Shown here piece by piece: positions 8,704 to 17,354 of a DNA stretch of 64,000 nucleotides. The notes beneath the pieces were generated by a model that ran no database searches, had not been told where the DNA came from, and was given only the letters and a program-made list of their open reading frames with translations. Within the stretch, counting starts at the first letter, position 1; each line of letters opens with the position of its first letter. This DNA comes from Pseudomonas sp. A-RE-19 (lineage in GTDB: Bacteria > Pseudomonadota > Gammaproteobacteria > Pseudomonadales > Pseudomonadaceae). A program made the position numbers and the translations under genes. The DNA is taken from assembly GCF_019956555.1 (NCBI RefSeq), contig NZ_JAHBDQ010000018.1:1-64000 (forward strand). Reading direction: 5' to 3'.

Positions 8704-10449
8704 ATGAAACCTCACGCCACGGCTTATAGCCAACGCTTGTTGCGCGGTCAGGCGCCCTCCTACGAACGCCTGCAGGCGCGTCTGGCCGAAGACGGCAGTG
8801 AATTGGGCGCCGCGCCGATTGCCGTGCATTGCGGCTGGGGCCGGTTGCTGATCGGCCATACCTTTCCCGATGCGGCGAGCCTTGCCCAGGAGTTGCTCAA
8901 TGAGCAGCCCGGTGAGCGGGACATCGCCTTGTACGTGGCCGCGCCCCAGCAAGTGCTGGGGCTGGAGCCAGCCCAATTGTTTCTCGACCCGTCGGATACC
9001 TTGCGCCTGTGGTTCAGCGACTACCGTCAGGCCACCCGGGTGTTTCGCGGTTTCCGCATCCGTCGGGCGCAAAGCGAGGCGGACTGGCAGGCCGTCAATC
9101 AGCTGTATCAGGCCCGCGGCATGCTGCCGATTGATGCGAGTTTGCTGACACCCCATCACCAGGGCGGCCCGGTTTACTGGCTGGCCGAAGATGAGGACAG
9201 CGGCGCGATCATCGGCAGCGTCATGGGTTTGAATCATCACAAGGCGTTCAACGACCCGGAAAACGGCAGCAGCCTGTGGTGCCTGGCCGTCGATCCGCAA
9301 TGCTCACGCCCAGGCGTCGGTGAAGTGCTGGTGCGGCACCTGATCGAACACTTCATGAGCCGTGGGCTGAGTTACCTGGACCTGTCCGTGTTGCATAACA
9401 ACCGTCAGGCAAAAAGCCTTTACGCCAAGCTCGGTTTTCGCAGCTTGTCGACCTTCGCCATCAAGCGCAAGAACGGTATCAACCAACCGCTGTTTCTCGG
9501 CCCCGGCCCGGAAGCCGAGTTCAATCCCTATGCGCGGATCATTGTCGAAGAGGCTCATCGCCGTGGAATTGATGTGCAAGTGGATGACGCAGAAGCCGGC
9601 CTGTTCACCTTGATTCACGGCAGTCGTCGAGTGCGTTGCCGCGAATCCCTGAGCGACCTGACGAGTGCGATCAGCATGACCTTGTGTCAGGACAAAAGCC
9701 TGACCCACAAGGCACTGAAAAACGCCGGTCTCAAATTGCCCGCCCAACAACGGGCAGGGAACGCGGACGACAACCTGGCGTTTCTTGACGAGCACGAACG
9801 GGTGGTGGTCAAACCGCTGGAGGGTGAACAGGGGCAAGGGGTGGCGGTGGATCTATGCACCATCGAAGAAGTCCAGCAAGCCATCGAAAACGCCCGCACC
9901 TTCGACAGTCGAGTGCTGCTGGAAAGCTTTCACGAAGGCCTCGACTTGCGGATTCTGGTGATCGGTTTCGAGGTGGTTGCGGCCGCCATTCGCCGGCCGG
10001 CAGAAGTGGTCGGCGATGGTCAACATTCCATCGATGCGCTGATCGAAGCCCAGAGCCGTCGCCGACAAGCGGCGACCAGCGGTGAAAGCAAGATCCCGCG
10101 GGACCATGAGACCCAGCGCACCTTGCAGGCTGCGGGTTATGACTACAGCAGCATTTTGCCGGCCGGCGAGCATCTGTTCGTGCGGCGCACGGCGAATCTT
10201 CACACCGGCGGCATTCTTGAAGACGTCACGGCGAATCTGCATCCGACCTTGGTGGACGCGGCAGTGCGCGCGGCGCGGGCGCTGGATATTCCGATGGTCG
10301 GGCTCGACCTGATGGTGCCGGCCGCCGACCAGCCGGAGTATGTATTTATCGAAGCCAATGAACGCGCAGGGCTGGCCAACCATGAACCGCAACCGACGGC
10401 CGAGCGGTTTGTGGATTTGTTGTTTCCGCATAGTCAGCCGGCGGCCTGA
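8704..10449 (+). CDS. ngg: N-acetylglutaminylglutamine synthetase (GNAT + ATP-grasp fusion)
   Basis: 581 residues. After an N-terminal stretch of ~110 residues comes a GNAT acetyltransferase domain (about 115-265; LWCLAVDPQCSRPGVGEVLV acetyl-CoA loop) and then an ATP-grasp ligase (about 300-570; VVKPLEGEQGQGVAV, and VFIEANERAGLANH near the end). The fusion fits a protein that joins two glutamines and acetylates the N terminus to give N-acetylglutaminylglutamine, substrate of the upstream amidotransferase. It starts 3 bp after the upstream stop, so translation is likely coupled. Confidence 0.92.
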   Translation: MKPHATAYSQRLLRGQAPSYERLQARLAEDGSELGAAPIAVHCGWGRLLIGHTFPDAASLAQELLNEQPGERDIALYVAAPQQVLGLEPAQLFLDPSDTLRLWFSDYRQATRVFRGFRIRRAQSEADWQAVNQLYQARGMLPIDASLLTPHHQGGPVYWLAEDEDSGAIIGSVMGLNHHKAFNDPENGSSLWCLAVDPQCSRPGVGEVLVRHLIEHFMSRGLSYLDLSVLHNNRQAKSLYAKLGFRSLSTFAIKRKNGINQPLFLGPGPEAEFNPYARIIVEEAHRRGIDVQVDDAEAGLFTLIHGSRRVRCRESLSDLTSAISMTLCQDKSLTHKALKNAGLKLPAQQRAGNADDNLAFLDEHERVVVKPLEGEQGQGVAVDLCTIEEVQQAIENARTFDSRVLLESFHEGLDLRILVIGFEVVAAAIRRPAEVVGDGQHSIDALIEAQSRRRQAATSGESKIPRDHETQRTLQAAGYDYSSILPAGEHLFVRRTANLHTGGILEDVTANLHPTLVDAAVRAARALDIPMVGLDLMVPAADQPEYVFIEANERAGLANHEPQPTAERFVDLLFPHSQPAA

Positions 10450-10474
10450 CATTGATGTGTCGCCTGTTCCATCG

Positions 10475-10542
10475 CCATCGCGAGCAGGCTCGCTCCCACA
10501 TTTGACCGCATTCCCCTGTGGGAGCGAGCCTGCTCGCGATGG
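10475..10542. repeat. REP inverted pair (CGCGAGCAGGCTCGCTCCCAC type)
   Basis: CATCGCGAGCAGGCTCGCTC and an inverted copy GGGAGCGAGCCTGCTCGCGA, separated by only ~20 bp, lie between ngg and the M42 peptidase gene. Inside an operon such a hairpin may stabilise the upstream message or lower expression of the downstream gene. Confidence 0.85.
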
Positions 10543-10608
10543 GGCCCTGACGGATCACACACTCTTCTCCTCATCGAAACCGATGCTCTCACTTCATCAG
10601 GAGTTTCC

Positions 10609-11799
10609 ATGACCCGCAAAATTCCCGAACCGGACCTCAATTATCTGCAAAAAGTCCTGCTGGAAATGCTCGCCATTCCCAGCCCCACCGGGTTCACCGA
10701 CACCATCGTGCGCTACGTCGCCGAGCGTCTCGAAGAACTGGGCATTCCCTTTGAGATGACCCGTCGCGGCACCATCCGCGCCACCCTCAAAGGCAAGAAG
10801 AACACCCCGGACCGCGCCGTCTCGGCTCACCTGGACACCATCGGCGCGGCGGTTCGCGCGATCAAGGATAACGGGCGCCTGACCTTGGCGCCGGTCGGCT
10901 GCTGGTCCAGCCGTTTTGCCGAGGGCAGCCGCGTCAGCCTGTTCACCGACAATGGTGTGATCCGCGGCAGCGTGTTGCCGTTGATGGCCTCGGGACACGC
11001 GTTCAACACCGCCGTGGATGAAATGCCAATCAGCTGGGACCACATCGAACTGCGCCTGGACGCCTATTGCGCCACCCGCGCCGATTGCGACTCGCTGGGA
11101 ATCAGCGTCGGCGATTTCGTCGCCTTCGACCCACTGCCGGAGTTCACCGAAAGCGGCCACATCAGCGCCCGTCACCTCGATGACAAGGCCGGCGTCGCTG
11201 CATTGCTGGCGGCGTTGAAAGCGATTGTCGAGAGCGGCGAAGAACTGATGATCGACTGCCATCCGCTGTTCACCATCACCGAAGAAACCGGCAGCGGTGC
11301 GGCGGCCGCCCTGCCCTGGGACGTCAGCGAATTCGTCGGCATCGACATCGCTCCGGTCGCACCCGGCCAGCATTCCAGCGAACACGCGGTGAGTGTGGCG
11401 ATGCAGGATTCCGGCGGGCCTTATGACTATCATCTGTCGCGGCATCTGCTGCGCCTGGCCAGTGACAATGAACTGCCGGCGCGCCGTGACTTGTTCCGCT
11501 ATTACTTCAGCGATGCCCACTCGGCCGTTACCGCCGGTCATGACATCCGCACCGCCCTGCTGGCTTTCGGTTGTGACGCCACCCACGGCTACGAGCGCAC
11601 CCATATCGACAGCCTCGCCGCCCTCAGCCGTCTGCTCGGTGCCTATATCCTCAGTCCGCCGGTGTTCGCCAGTGATGCGCAACCGGCCAAGGGATCGCTG
11701 GACCGGTTCAGTCATCAGCTCGAACACGAGACGCAGATGGAAAGCGATACCCGGGTGCCGTCGGTCGATAGTTTGATTGGGCAGCGCACAAACAGCTAA
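10609..11799 (+). CDS. NAGGN-system M42 family metallopeptidase
   Basis: 396-residue M42/M18-like aminopeptidase with visible metal-ligand motifs: SAHLDT near residue 70, HLDDKAG near 187, TEETGSGAA near 225, VGIDIAP near 245 and a C-terminal AFGCDATHGYERTHID. Peptidases at this position are part of the osmoprotectant NAGGN cluster; by inference it turns over NAGGN or a dipeptide precursor when osmotic stress falls. ATG 10609 follows TCAGGAGTTTCC. It sits 159 bp after ngg, with a REP doublet between, and ends before another. Confidence 0.88.
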   Translation: MTRKIPEPDLNYLQKVLLEMLAIPSPTGFTDTIVRYVAERLEELGIPFEMTRRGTIRATLKGKKNTPDRAVSAHLDTIGAAVRAIKDNGRLTLAPVGCWSSRFAEGSRVSLFTDNGVIRGSVLPLMASGHAFNTAVDEMPISWDHIELRLDAYCATRADCDSLGISVGDFVAFDPLPEFTESGHISARHLDDKAGVAALLAALKAIVESGEELMIDCHPLFTITEETGSGAAAALPWDVSEFVGIDIAPVAPGQHSSEHAVSVAMQDSGGPYDYHLSRHLLRLASDNELPARRDLFRYYFSDAHSAVTAGHDIRTALLAFGCDATHGYERTHIDSLAALSRLLGAYILSPPVFASDAQPAKGSLDRFSHQLEHETQMESDTRVPSVDSLIGQRTNS

Positions 11800-11806
11800 G
11801 GCGAAC

Positions 11807-11901
11807 TGTAGGAGCTGCCGAAGGCTGCGATCTTTTGATCTTGATCTGCAGCGATGCAACAGGTGCAAAGATCAAAAGATCGCAGCCTTCGGCAGCTCCT
11901 G
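11807..11901. repeat. REP inverted pair with TTTTGATCTT tails
   Basis: TGTAGGAGCTGCCGAAGGCT and its inverted copy AGCCTTCGGCAGCTCCT, each extended by GCGATCTTTTGATCTT, face each other across ~25 bp. Located between the peptidase gene and the yheU-like gene. Confidence 0.85.
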
Positions 11902-11957
11902 CTGGTGATGCGTTCATAACCGCCGTAGCATCGCGCCATTGTTTAGCCGAGGTGCCT

Positions 11958-12185
11958 ATGCTGATCCCCCACGACCAACTTGAAGTCGACACCCTGACCC
12001 GCCTGATCGAGGATTTCGTGACCCGCGACGGCACGGACAACGGCGATGACACACCGCTGGAAACCCGCGTCTTGCGTGTTCGTCAGGCACTGACCAAGGG
12101 CCAGGCGCTGATCGTCTTCGACCCGGAAAGCGAGCAATGCCAGTTGATGCTCAAGCACGACGTGCCCAAGCACCTGTTCGACTGA
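11958..12185 (+). CDS. YheU-family (UPF0270) small protein
   Basis: 75-residue acidic protein starting MLIPHDQLEVDTLTRLIEDF, which matches the pattern of E. coli YheU (MLIPWQDL...TLENLIESFVLREGTD). Function unknown. ATG 11958 follows CCGAGGTGCCT. The upstream in-frame extension translates the REP repeat and is not credible. It converges with the csrA-family gene, only 5 bp from its stop. Confidence 0.85.
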   Translation: MLIPHDQLEVDTLTRLIEDFVTRDGTDNGDDTPLETRVLRVRQALTKGQALIVFDPESEQCQLMLKHDVPKHLFD

Positions 12186-12190
12186 GGCTG

Positions 12191-12376
12191 TTACCGCGCC
12201 TTGGCTTTTGCCTGTTTGATCTGGATGCGCTCATAGACTTCGGCTCGATGTACGTTGACCTGCTGCGGCGCTTCCACACCGAAGCGCACGCTGCTTCCGT
12301 TGACGGCGAGAACCCGCACGGAAATGTTGTCACCAATGGATATCAACTCGCCCACAACGCGACTGAGTACAAGCAT
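12191..12376 (-). CDS. CsrA/RsmA-family RNA-binding regulator (RsmI-like paralogue)
   Basis: 61 residues, the size of CsrA. The RNA-contact residues Leu4, Arg6 and Arg44 (VHRAEVY) are kept, and so is the GVEAP loop. The sequence departs from canonical RsmA: it starts MLVLSRVVGELISIGDN rather than MLILTRRVGETL, so it is a paralogue, probably like the RsmI type described in P. fluorescens. Such proteins bind GGA motifs in mRNA leaders and are titrated by RsmX/Y/Z RNAs. Its own ribosome site is CTGAAGGACG, itself a GGA motif, which allows autoregulation. ATG 12376. Confidence 0.9.
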   Translation of the reverse strand: MLVLSRVVGELISIGDNISVRVLAVNGSSVRFGVEAPQQVNVHRAEVYERIQIKQAKAKAR

Positions 12377-12529
12377 GGCATTCGTCCTTCAGGGTTACCG
12401 GGCCTTGAAGATGCCCGGTGCATGGCGGCTGTTCAATGCAGTGGCAGCAAAACAGTCTCGCCCTACAACCCACGATTTATCGCCCTGAAGGACGCGTCCG
12501 ACAAACCGGTTGAATGAAGGACCGATCCT
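12377..12529 (-). promoter_or_regulatory. Leader/promoter region of the csrA-family gene with repeated GAAGGA motifs
   Basis: On the minus strand the run CTGAAGGA occurs at the start codon (about 12387-12394) and again after the ynfA stop, where GAAGGA-TCG-GTCCTTC folds into a hairpin. The reverse complement CCTTCAGGG also occurs near 12480, so CCCTGAAGGAC and GTCCTTCAGGG form an 11-bp inverted pair about 80 bp apart. A weak -35/-10 pair (TTGTCG / ATAAAT, 18-bp spacer) is possible. The GGA motifs fit Rsm-type feedback control. Confidence 0.35.
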
Positions 12530-12862
12530 TCAGGAAGCGGAGAGACGCGGGCCGAACAAGATGACAGTCGCGCCGATCACACACAGTGCCACGCCGATCC
12601 AGTCCGAGCCCAGGGGACGAATCCGCTCGACCACCGCCAGCCAGCCGATCGACGCAATGATGTAGATGCCGCCGTAGGCGGCGTAGGCGCGACCGGCGTA
12701 GCTCGCTTCGACACGGGTCAGCAGCACCGCGAACAAGACCAGGCTGAGCAGCGCCGGGACAATCCACCACGCGCTTTTACCCTGGCGCAGCCACATCCAG
12801 AAGGCGAAGCAGCCAGCGATTTCGAACAGCGCGGCGAGGAAAAACCACAGGTAATTGAGCAT
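12530..12862 (-). CDS. YnfA-family inner membrane protein
   Basis: 110 residues with four hydrophobic spans, matching the UPF0060/YnfA family length (about 108). Conserved features include [13 protein letters not shown] in span 1 and [13 protein letters not shown] in span 3. Family members are small DMT-superfamily relatives; some have been linked to drug or toxic-ion efflux, but the role here is unproven. It starts at ATG 12862 and stands 153 bp upstream of the csrA-family gene on the same strand. Confidence 0.88.
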   Translation of the reverse strand: MLNYLWFFLAALFEIAGCFAFWMWLRQGKSAWWIVPALLSLVLFAVLLTRVEASYAGRAYAAYGGIYIIASIGWLAVVERIRPLGSDWIGVALCVIGATVILFGPRLSAS

Positions 12863-12926
12863 GCAGACGTCTCGTTGGGATGACCGGTTGCGGCCACCCT
12901 AACGACGGCGTTGCGCACGGGCAAGT

Positions 12927-13742
12927 TCAGCCTGCGTTTTGTTTGGCCTTGGCGCGCATTCTGTCGGCCATCACAGTCATTTCGTTGTAGAGCAATTGCG
13001 GGTCTTTCTGCTTGATCGCCCAAGCCATGCGGCCCTGTTCGTGGGGCAGGATCATGAATTCGCCGACGGCGACCTGCCGATAGATGTAGTCGGCAATGTC
13101 GGCAGCGCTGATCGGCGAACTTTCCAGCAACTTGCCGACCTGGGCTTTCATGGCCGGGGTCGGGCCGCGGAAGGAGTCCAGCAAGTTGGTCTGGAAGAAC
13201 GACGGGCAGACCACATGCACGCTGACTTCCTCGTGGGCCAGTTCGATCAACAGACTTTCGGACAAAGCCACCACACCCGCCTTGGCCACGTTGTAGTTGC
13301 TCATGGCCGGACCTTGCATCAGTGCGGCCATCGAGGCGATGTTGATGATCTTGCCTTTGCTTTTCTCCAGCAGCGGCAGGAAGGCCTTGCAGCCCTTGAC
13401 CACGCCCATCAGGTTGATCGCGATCTGCCAATCCCAGTCTTCCAGCGACAGTTCACTGAAGAACCCGCCCGAGGCCACGCCGGCATTGTTGACGATGACG
13501 TCGATGCCGCCGAACTTCTCTTCACAGGCTTGGGCGAACGCCGTCAGCTGACTGTAGTCGCGCACATCGCAACGCTGGATGAAACCGTCGCCGCCGGCCG
13601 CGCGCACCAACTTGAGGGTTTCTTGCAGGCCGGGTTCACTGACATCCGACAAGGCCAGCTGCCAGCCTTCACGCGCCCAGCGCAGCGCGATTTCGCGACC
13701 CAGGCCTGAGCCCGCGCCAGTGATCATCATGCGATTTTGCAT
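12927..13742 (-). CDS. SDR-family NAD(P)-dependent oxidoreductase
   Basis: 271-residue classical short-chain dehydrogenase: cofactor motif TGAGSGLG (about 7-14), NNAGV (about 84-88), active-site Tyr-x-x-x-Lys in YNVAKAG and the preceding Ser in IASMAA. Substrate not deducible; the C-terminal half (PHEQGRMAWAIKQ) suggests a longer-chain alcohol or lipid-related substrate, but that is a guess. I placed the start at ATG 13742 (MQNRMMITGAG) because the Rossmann strand begins there; upstream codons are open but unlike SDRs. Confidence 0.85.
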   Translation of the reverse strand: MQNRMMITGAGSGLGREIALRWAREGWQLALSDVSEPGLQETLKLVRAAGGDGFIQRCDVRDYSQLTAFAQACEEKFGGIDVIVNNAGVASGGFFSELSLEDWDWQIAINLMGVVKGCKAFLPLLEKSKGKIINIASMAALMQGPAMSNYNVAKAGVVALSESLLIELAHEEVSVHVVCPSFFQTNLLDSFRGPTPAMKAQVGKLLESSPISAADIADYIYRQVAVGEFMILPHEQGRMAWAIKQKDPQLLYNEMTVMADRMRAKAKQNAG

Positions 13743-13920
13743 AGCAAACAGCCTTGTTGTTCCGGGGAAGATGCCCCGAGTGTAGCGAAGGATAATGCGC
13801 GACCCACGCTCCATCAGATTGCTGAATGGCCAGCAATGAACCATGGCGCGGTCCGGTTGTTTCAACTTTGAGACGCAGGAAAAGAAATAAACATACCTTC
13901 CAAATGCATTAAAAAAACCT

Positions 13921-13972
13921 GGAATTTTTCTTCATATCCATGAGTCGGATTTTGTAAGCAGCTAGGATTAAT
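13921..13972 (+). promoter_or_regulatory. Candidate stress promoter of the small membrane-protein gene
   Basis: GGAATTT (13921-13927), 17 bp, then TCGGA (13945-13949) resembles an AlgU/sigma-E-type promoter (GAACTT-N16/17-TCTGA). A little further on, CTAGGATTAAT (13962-13972) resembles an RpoS -10. Either would serve the gene at 14037. Both are imperfect matches. Confidence 0.3.
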
Positions 13973-14036
13973 ACAAGTCCAGCTGATGGCTAAAACGCTA
14001 GGTCAAATCCACAACGCTTCCAACAAGGAAACAGAC

Positions 14037-14189
14037 ATGGGCACAATTCTTATCGTTATTCTTATCCTGTTGTTGATAGGTGGCTTGCCGGTCTTTCCGC
14101 ACTCCAGAAGTTGGGGTTACGGCCCGTCCGGTATTATCGGCGTGGTGTTGGTGGTGCTGTTGATCCTGCTGTTGCTTGGCAAGATATAA
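14037..14189 (+). CDS. DUF3309-family tiny membrane protein
   Basis: 50 residues: an N-terminal hydrophobic span (GTILIVILILLLIGGL), a short polar turn PVFPHSRSWGYGPSG, and a second span (IIGVVLVVLLILLLLGKI). This is the DUF3309 pattern, a small protein probably lying in the inner membrane as a hairpin. Function unknown. ATG 14037 follows CAAGGAAACAGAC. It is followed within ~15 bp by a strong terminator, so it is monocistronic. Confidence 0.8.
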   Translation: MGTILIVILILLLIGGLPVFPHSRSWGYGPSGIIGVVLVVLLILLLLGKI

Positions 14190-14203
14190 AGAGGTTTGCC
14201 GGC

Positions 14204-14237
14204 AAAAAAAAGAGGCCCTGCGAAGGGCCTCTTTTTT
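14204..14237. terminator. Bidirectional Rho-independent terminator
   Basis: AAAAAAAGAGGCCC-TGCGAA-GGGCCTCTTTTTT: 8-bp GC-rich stem with A and T tracts on either side, placed between the convergent ends of the DUF3309 gene and the sulfatase gene. Confidence 0.9.
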
Positions 14238-14251
14238 ATTTCCGGTAGAAC

Positions 14252-16345
14252 TTAGTCCGGCTTGCCGTCAACCACACCGGCCGTGTTATCGAGCAGGCTT
14301 TTCGTGGCCGTCTGGATAAATGACTCGAGCTTCTGCTTGAGCGCGGCTTCGTCAGCCGATGCCGGGATCACTTCACCTTTCGGATTGGCGCCCAGTTCGT
14401 ACTGATACAACTTCGGCGGCATCTCTTTTGGCAGTACCAGCACGCGGTCGGCGGTGAGCAATGCAACCGTCTGATCGCTGCCCGACGGTTTGATCACACC
14501 GAAGCCCTTGTCGCCTTCCGGCAGGTTCAGCAAATCGCGACCCCAGCATTGATGAACCACGTCGCCACCGATCCGGCCCATGATGGTCGGTACGATGTCG
14601 ATCTGGGTGCCCACGGTGTGATCGACCTGACCGAATTTTTCCTGCACGCCCGGCCCGATCATCAGCATCGGCACGTTGAAACGGCCCAGGTCCATTTCGG
14701 TGATCTGCTGTTCATTGCCAAAGCCGTGGTCGCCGACAATCACGAACAGGGTTTCCTTGAAGTACGGCTCTTTGCGGGCCTTTTCAAAGAACTGACCCAA
14801 CGCCCAGTCGGAGTAGCGCATGGCGGTCAAGTGTTCGTTGAGGCTGCCACGATCGGTCACGCGCTCCACTGGCAACGGCGTCGGCAAGGCGTACGGCGTG
14901 TGGTTGGACAGGGTTTGCAGCAAGGCATAGAACGGCTTCTTGTCCTTGCCATCGCGGGCCTTCAATTCTTCCAGGCCACGGTTGAACATGTCCTGATCGG
15001 ACACGCCCCAGGTCGGATCGGAGAATACCGGGTTGACGAAGTCATTGCGTCCGATGAAGTTGGTCATACCCTGATTGCTGAAGAAGCCCGATTGGTTGTC
15101 CCAGGCAAAATCACCGTTGTAGACGTACACATCGTCGTAGTTACGCTCACTGAGCAACTGCGGCAGGCCGGACAGTTTGTGGCTGCCTTCCGGGGTCTGC
15201 ATCAGGTATTCGAAACCCGGCAGGTTCGGGAAACAGGCCATGGTGGCGAACATGCCCTGGTGGGTATGGGTGCCGTTGGAAAAGAAACGGTCGAACAACA
15301 GGCCTTCTTTCGACAATTTGTCGAAGTACGGTGTGATTTCACCCGGACGACCCAGAGCGCCCACCGAGTGACCGGCGAAGCTTTCCATCAGGATCACCAC
15401 GACGTTCTTGATCGGCAGTGTCTTGTTGGTGTCGGGGGTGTAGTTGCGGCGCATCGCGGCGGTTTCGGGATTGACCAGTTTGTCGCTCGGGGTCAGCAAC
15501 ATATCGCGCACGGTCTGTTGAGCCAGAGGCTGCGGCAGTGTGGCTTTCCAGATGTTGTCGCGTTCTTCGGACATCCGGCTCTTGGCCGCCGCGATCAGCG
15601 ACAGCGTGCCGTTGAGGCCCAACTGGTTGGCGAAGTTGGAATCGGTCGTATAGACATCACCCCAACGCAGCGGTGGACCCTGGCGCAGGGTGCCACGAGC
15701 GGCGACCACGCAAACCATCAGGCAGACCACGAACACCACGCCGCGGGCGTACCACGGAGCCACCTGGCGGGTGCCGATGCTGCCACCGCTGAACGGCCCG
15801 CGAGGACGGGTGGCGCGGTCGGCGCCCTTGAACGCGAGGGTCAGAATCAACGTGCCCACGGCCCAGGCCAACAGGTAGCGAACCACCGGAAAACCGTACC
15901 AGAGCATGCTCATCACGGTCTTCGGGTCTTCTTTCACGTACTGGAAGACCAGGCCGTTGAGGCGCTGGTGGAACTCGCGGTAGAAGTCCATCTCCATCAG
16001 GCCAAGGAACAGCGCAATGCTCGAGGCCACGGTCAACCACAGCCGAAAGAACCCGCGAGCCGCCATGGCCCGGGCGCTGAACAGTGCCAGCAGCAGCGGA
16101 ATGCAGAGGTAAACCACCAGACGCAAATCGAAACGCAGGCCATTGGCGAACGCTTCCAGAAAGGTCGAAGCCGGTGTGTTGAGAATCATCGAGCTGTTGT
16201 AGACCAGCAGCGCCACGCGCAGCAGGCTGAACATGACCATCATGACCAGGGCACACAACAGTATGTAGGCCAGATGAGATTTGACGGTCGGTTGCAGCAG
16301 GCGACTAGAAGCTCGCTGCTGACTCAGGGCGTCCGGGTTTGCCAT
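14252..16345 (-). CDS. LTA-synthase-like sulfatase-fold membrane protein
   Basis: 697 residues. About five membrane spans fill residues 20-210, followed by an extracytoplasmic alkaline-phosphatase-fold domain (about 300-600) with NVVVILMESFAGHS (metal-site Glu), GTHTHQGMF (expected catalytic Thr) and FVIVGDHGFGN (metal-site Asp-His). LtaS-like proteins in Gram-negatives transfer phosphoglycerol or phosphoethanolamine groups to periplasmic glucans or envelope glycans; the acceptor here is unknown. Starts at ATG 16345, transcribed alone. The 365 bp upstream holds its promoter region and the next gene's terminator, nothing else. Confidence 0.88.
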   Translation of the reverse strand: MANPDALSQQRASSRLLQPTVKSHLAYILLCALVMMVMFSLLRVALLVYNSSMILNTPASTFLEAFANGLRFDLRLVVYLCIPLLLALFSARAMAARGFFRLWLTVASSIALFLGLMEMDFYREFHQRLNGLVFQYVKEDPKTVMSMLWYGFPVVRYLLAWAVGTLILTLAFKGADRATRPRGPFSGGSIGTRQVAPWYARGVVFVVCLMVCVVAARGTLRQGPPLRWGDVYTTDSNFANQLGLNGTLSLIAAAKSRMSEERDNIWKATLPQPLAQQTVRDMLLTPSDKLVNPETAAMRRNYTPDTNKTLPIKNVVVILMESFAGHSVGALGRPGEITPYFDKLSKEGLLFDRFFSNGTHTHQGMFATMACFPNLPGFEYLMQTPEGSHKLSGLPQLLSERNYDDVYVYNGDFAWDNQSGFFSNQGMTNFIGRNDFVNPVFSDPTWGVSDQDMFNRGLEELKARDGKDKKPFYALLQTLSNHTPYALPTPLPVERVTDRGSLNEHLTAMRYSDWALGQFFEKARKEPYFKETLFVIVGDHGFGNEQQITEMDLGRFNVPMLMIGPGVQEKFGQVDHTVGTQIDIVPTIMGRIGGDVVHQCWGRDLLNLPEGDKGFGVIKPSGSDQTVALLTADRVLVLPKEMPPKLYQYELGANPKGEVIPASADEAALKQKLESFIQTATKSLLDNTAGVVDGKPD

Positions 16346-16647
16346 GTCGTTTTAGGACCCATTGGAAGTTGAAGTTTCAAAATACAGCGGCGCCTTGCCC
16401 TCTATTGGCCATCTTCGGCCCCGGGGCTTGCGCGGTGCGCAAATGTTGCACGATCAACCGCGGCATTGCCATTGATTACTGACCCGCAGGCCCGGCCATC
16501 GTTTATAGCGCTCTGGGACAAGGGGGATGGCGCAAAGTGGCGGGGGCTGCCTGCCTGGAGCACAGGACGTGGGCGAATTGTCTCGGAGGCTTTGTGAAAA
16601 TTTCGTTCAACGCATATTCAGAAACAAAATAAAGCCCCGCACTGAGT

Positions 16648-16690
16648 AAAAAACGCAAACGCCCCGAACCATTCGGGGCGTTTTTTTTAA
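16648..16690. terminator. Rho-independent terminator (minus-strand START gene side)
   Basis: AAAAAACGCAAACGCCCCGAA, short loop, then TTCGGGGCGTTTTTTTT. Strong GC stem flanked by A and T tracts, so it works on either strand. It lies between the START-domain gene and the sulfatase promoter region and uses the same core as the hairpin at 61-95. Confidence 0.88.
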
Positions 16691-16710
16691 CAGACCAAAA
16701 GAGCGCGCGG

Positions 16711-17313
16711 TTACTTTTCGGCGCGTTCTTTCAGGGCTTTGAGGGTATTGAACGGTGCATCGACCACGAACTTGTTGGCCAACCACGACGGCACGCTGCC
16801 ACCGGGTTCGGTGTGAACCTGATAAGTCACTTCGACCTGATCGCCTTTAGGCACGAGCTTCCAGAAACCTTTGACCTGAGCGACCCGTACGAAGCCTTTT
16901 TCTTCCGGCAGGTACTTCGGCTGCCCGTCCAGTTCGCGGGTCAGGCTGCCATCGGCGCCTTCAACGGTGGTGACATGCAACACCGAATCGCGAGCAGTGA
17001 CTGGCCAAGGCGTATTGAACTGGGTGTAAGTCCAGCTCTGATTGCCTTCGTGCTTGAGCAGTTTCTGGGTCTTGCACTCGTGAATCCAGGCACAGGCACC
17101 CGGCACGTCTTCCTGCAAGGCACGCAGTTTGGCCATGGTGGTCTTCATGACGGTGACGCCACGGTAAGCCTTGTATTGGGAACCGGCCACTTCACTCAAG
17201 GACACTTTGATGCCCTCTTCTTCCTTGGCGGTTTTCCATTCTTCGGCCTGGGCCGTGGAGGCCAGCAAAACCGTCAAACCACACAGCACAGCCATACGAT
17301 GCAGCGAACCCAT
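16711..17313 (-). CDS. START-domain lipid-binding protein, secreted
   Basis: 200 residues with a Sec signal peptide (MGSLHRMAVLCGLTVLLASTAQA, likely cut after AQA at ~23) and one START/SRPBCC-like domain (about 30-195). The fold binds hydrophobic ligands, so a periplasmic lipid-handling role is plausible but unproven. ATG 17313 was chosen because it gives a perfect signal peptide; the open frame runs further upstream without one. AATAAGG lies just 5' of it. It is followed by a strong terminator. Confidence 0.82.
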   Translation of the reverse strand: MGSLHRMAVLCGLTVLLASTAQAEEWKTAKEEEGIKVSLSEVAGSQYKAYRGVTVMKTTMAKLRALQEDVPGACAWIHECKTQKLLKHEGNQSWTYTQFNTPWPVTARDSVLHVTTVEGADGSLTRELDGQPKYLPEEKGFVRVAQVKGFWKLVPKGDQVEVTYQVHTEPGGSVPSWLANKFVVDAPFNTLKALKERAEK

Positions 17314-17354
17314 AGTCTTATTCCTTATTGTTGAAGTTCCGTTCGTTGAACCCA

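Noticed and set aside
6949..9300. 783-codon open frame on the minus strand opposite the NAGGN genes
   Set aside because: It is antisense to two strongly supported genes with catalytic motifs. Its sequence is a low-complexity Gln/His/Arg-rich mirror typical of GC-rich coding strands and no family is recognisable.
14549..16372. 607-codon plus-strand open frame opposite the sulfatase gene
   Set aside because: Antisense shadow of a gene with clear membrane spans and metal-site motifs; composition is His/Gln-rich noise.
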